Source: Anaerolineae bacterium (GTDB lineage Bacteria; Chloroflexota; Anaerolineae; SpSt-313). From it: 6,285 bases of DNA. Below are positions 6,194 to 6,285 of this stretch, in pieces. Within the stretch, counting starts at the first letter, position 1. Each line of letters starts with the position of its first letter. Location: assembly GCA_023511475.1 (NCBI GenBank), contig JAIMBM010000197.1, forward strand, positions 1 through 6,285, written 5' to 3'. The notes beneath the pieces are model-generated. The model saw only the letters and a list, made by a program, of their open reading frames with translations, ran no database searches and had not been told where the DNA came from. Both the position numbers and the translations under genes were made by a program.

Positions 6194-6285
6194 CCGACCG
6201 GTTTGACGCACGTGTTCAGAATCGGGTTCAGCGTACGGCATGGAGCCAGGTCCCTGGGAGCTCCGCCCATCGGGATCAGCATTGC
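6194..6285. other. Region upstream of the moaA promoter, no recognised gene
   Basis: No protein is recognised on either strand. A 38-codon minus-strand frame (6282-6166) ends inside the moaA -10 box and has no family resemblance; it could be the tail of a gene beyond the window or chance. Visible sequence elements are two copies of GTTCAG 12 bases apart (6214-6219 and 6226-6231), a CACGTG (6209-6214) and a CCAGG/CCTGG dyad (6246-6257). None has a demonstrated role. Confidence 0.35.

Noticed and set aside
2649..6241. CAGCGTACCGCAT near 2649-2661 resembling CAGCGTACGGCAT near 6229-6241
   Set aside because: Two isolated 13-mers with one mismatch, without similar flanks or a shared position relative to the promoters; probably chance.

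Overview
This window comes from a GC-rich bacterium whose phylum I cannot fix from the sequence. It holds bacterial sigma70-type promoters, Shine-Dalgarno sites and at least one probable TTG start. It covers four complete genes and one gene cut off by the left edge. From left to right these are: a nitroreductase-like/heavy-metal P-type ATPase fusion (+, 2-2470); a 225-base gap with a good promoter; a Gp37/Gp68-family (DUF5131) three-Cys protein (+, 2696-3439); a 244-base convergent gap with an unusual run of hairpins; tcmP, the three-Cys-motif partner (-, 3684-4541); a small MOSC-domain protein (-, 4590-5039); and moaA (-, 5119-6105) behind a near-consensus promoter at 6165-6193.

The right half reads as a leftward unit, moaA > MOSC > tcmP. 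MoaA makes the first intermediate of molybdenum cofactor, and MOSC proteins handle sulfur or Moco, so those two belong together. tcmP follows 48 bases behind the MOSC stop with no promoter that I can see. Its usual partner, DUF5131, faces it from the left under its own promoter. The DUF5131/tcmP segment is visibly less GC-rich (about 55-65% in sampled 60-base lines) than the ATPase and moaA (about 73-78% in sampled lines). This suggests an acquired module inserted between an ATPase gene and a Moco locus.

The left gene is the oddest object. A SagB/ThcOx-type nitroreductase segment runs in one open frame into a complete P1B-2 (Zn/Cd/Pb) ATPase core, with no metal-binding N-domain visible. The phosphorylation motif of that ATPase reads DKTRT instead of the near-invariant DKTGT. 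Other points worth checking are the hairpin array between the two convergent three-Cys-system genes and a perfect 9-bp hairpin at the start of the moaA leader. No tRNA, rRNA, CRISPR array or intact insertion sequence was seen.
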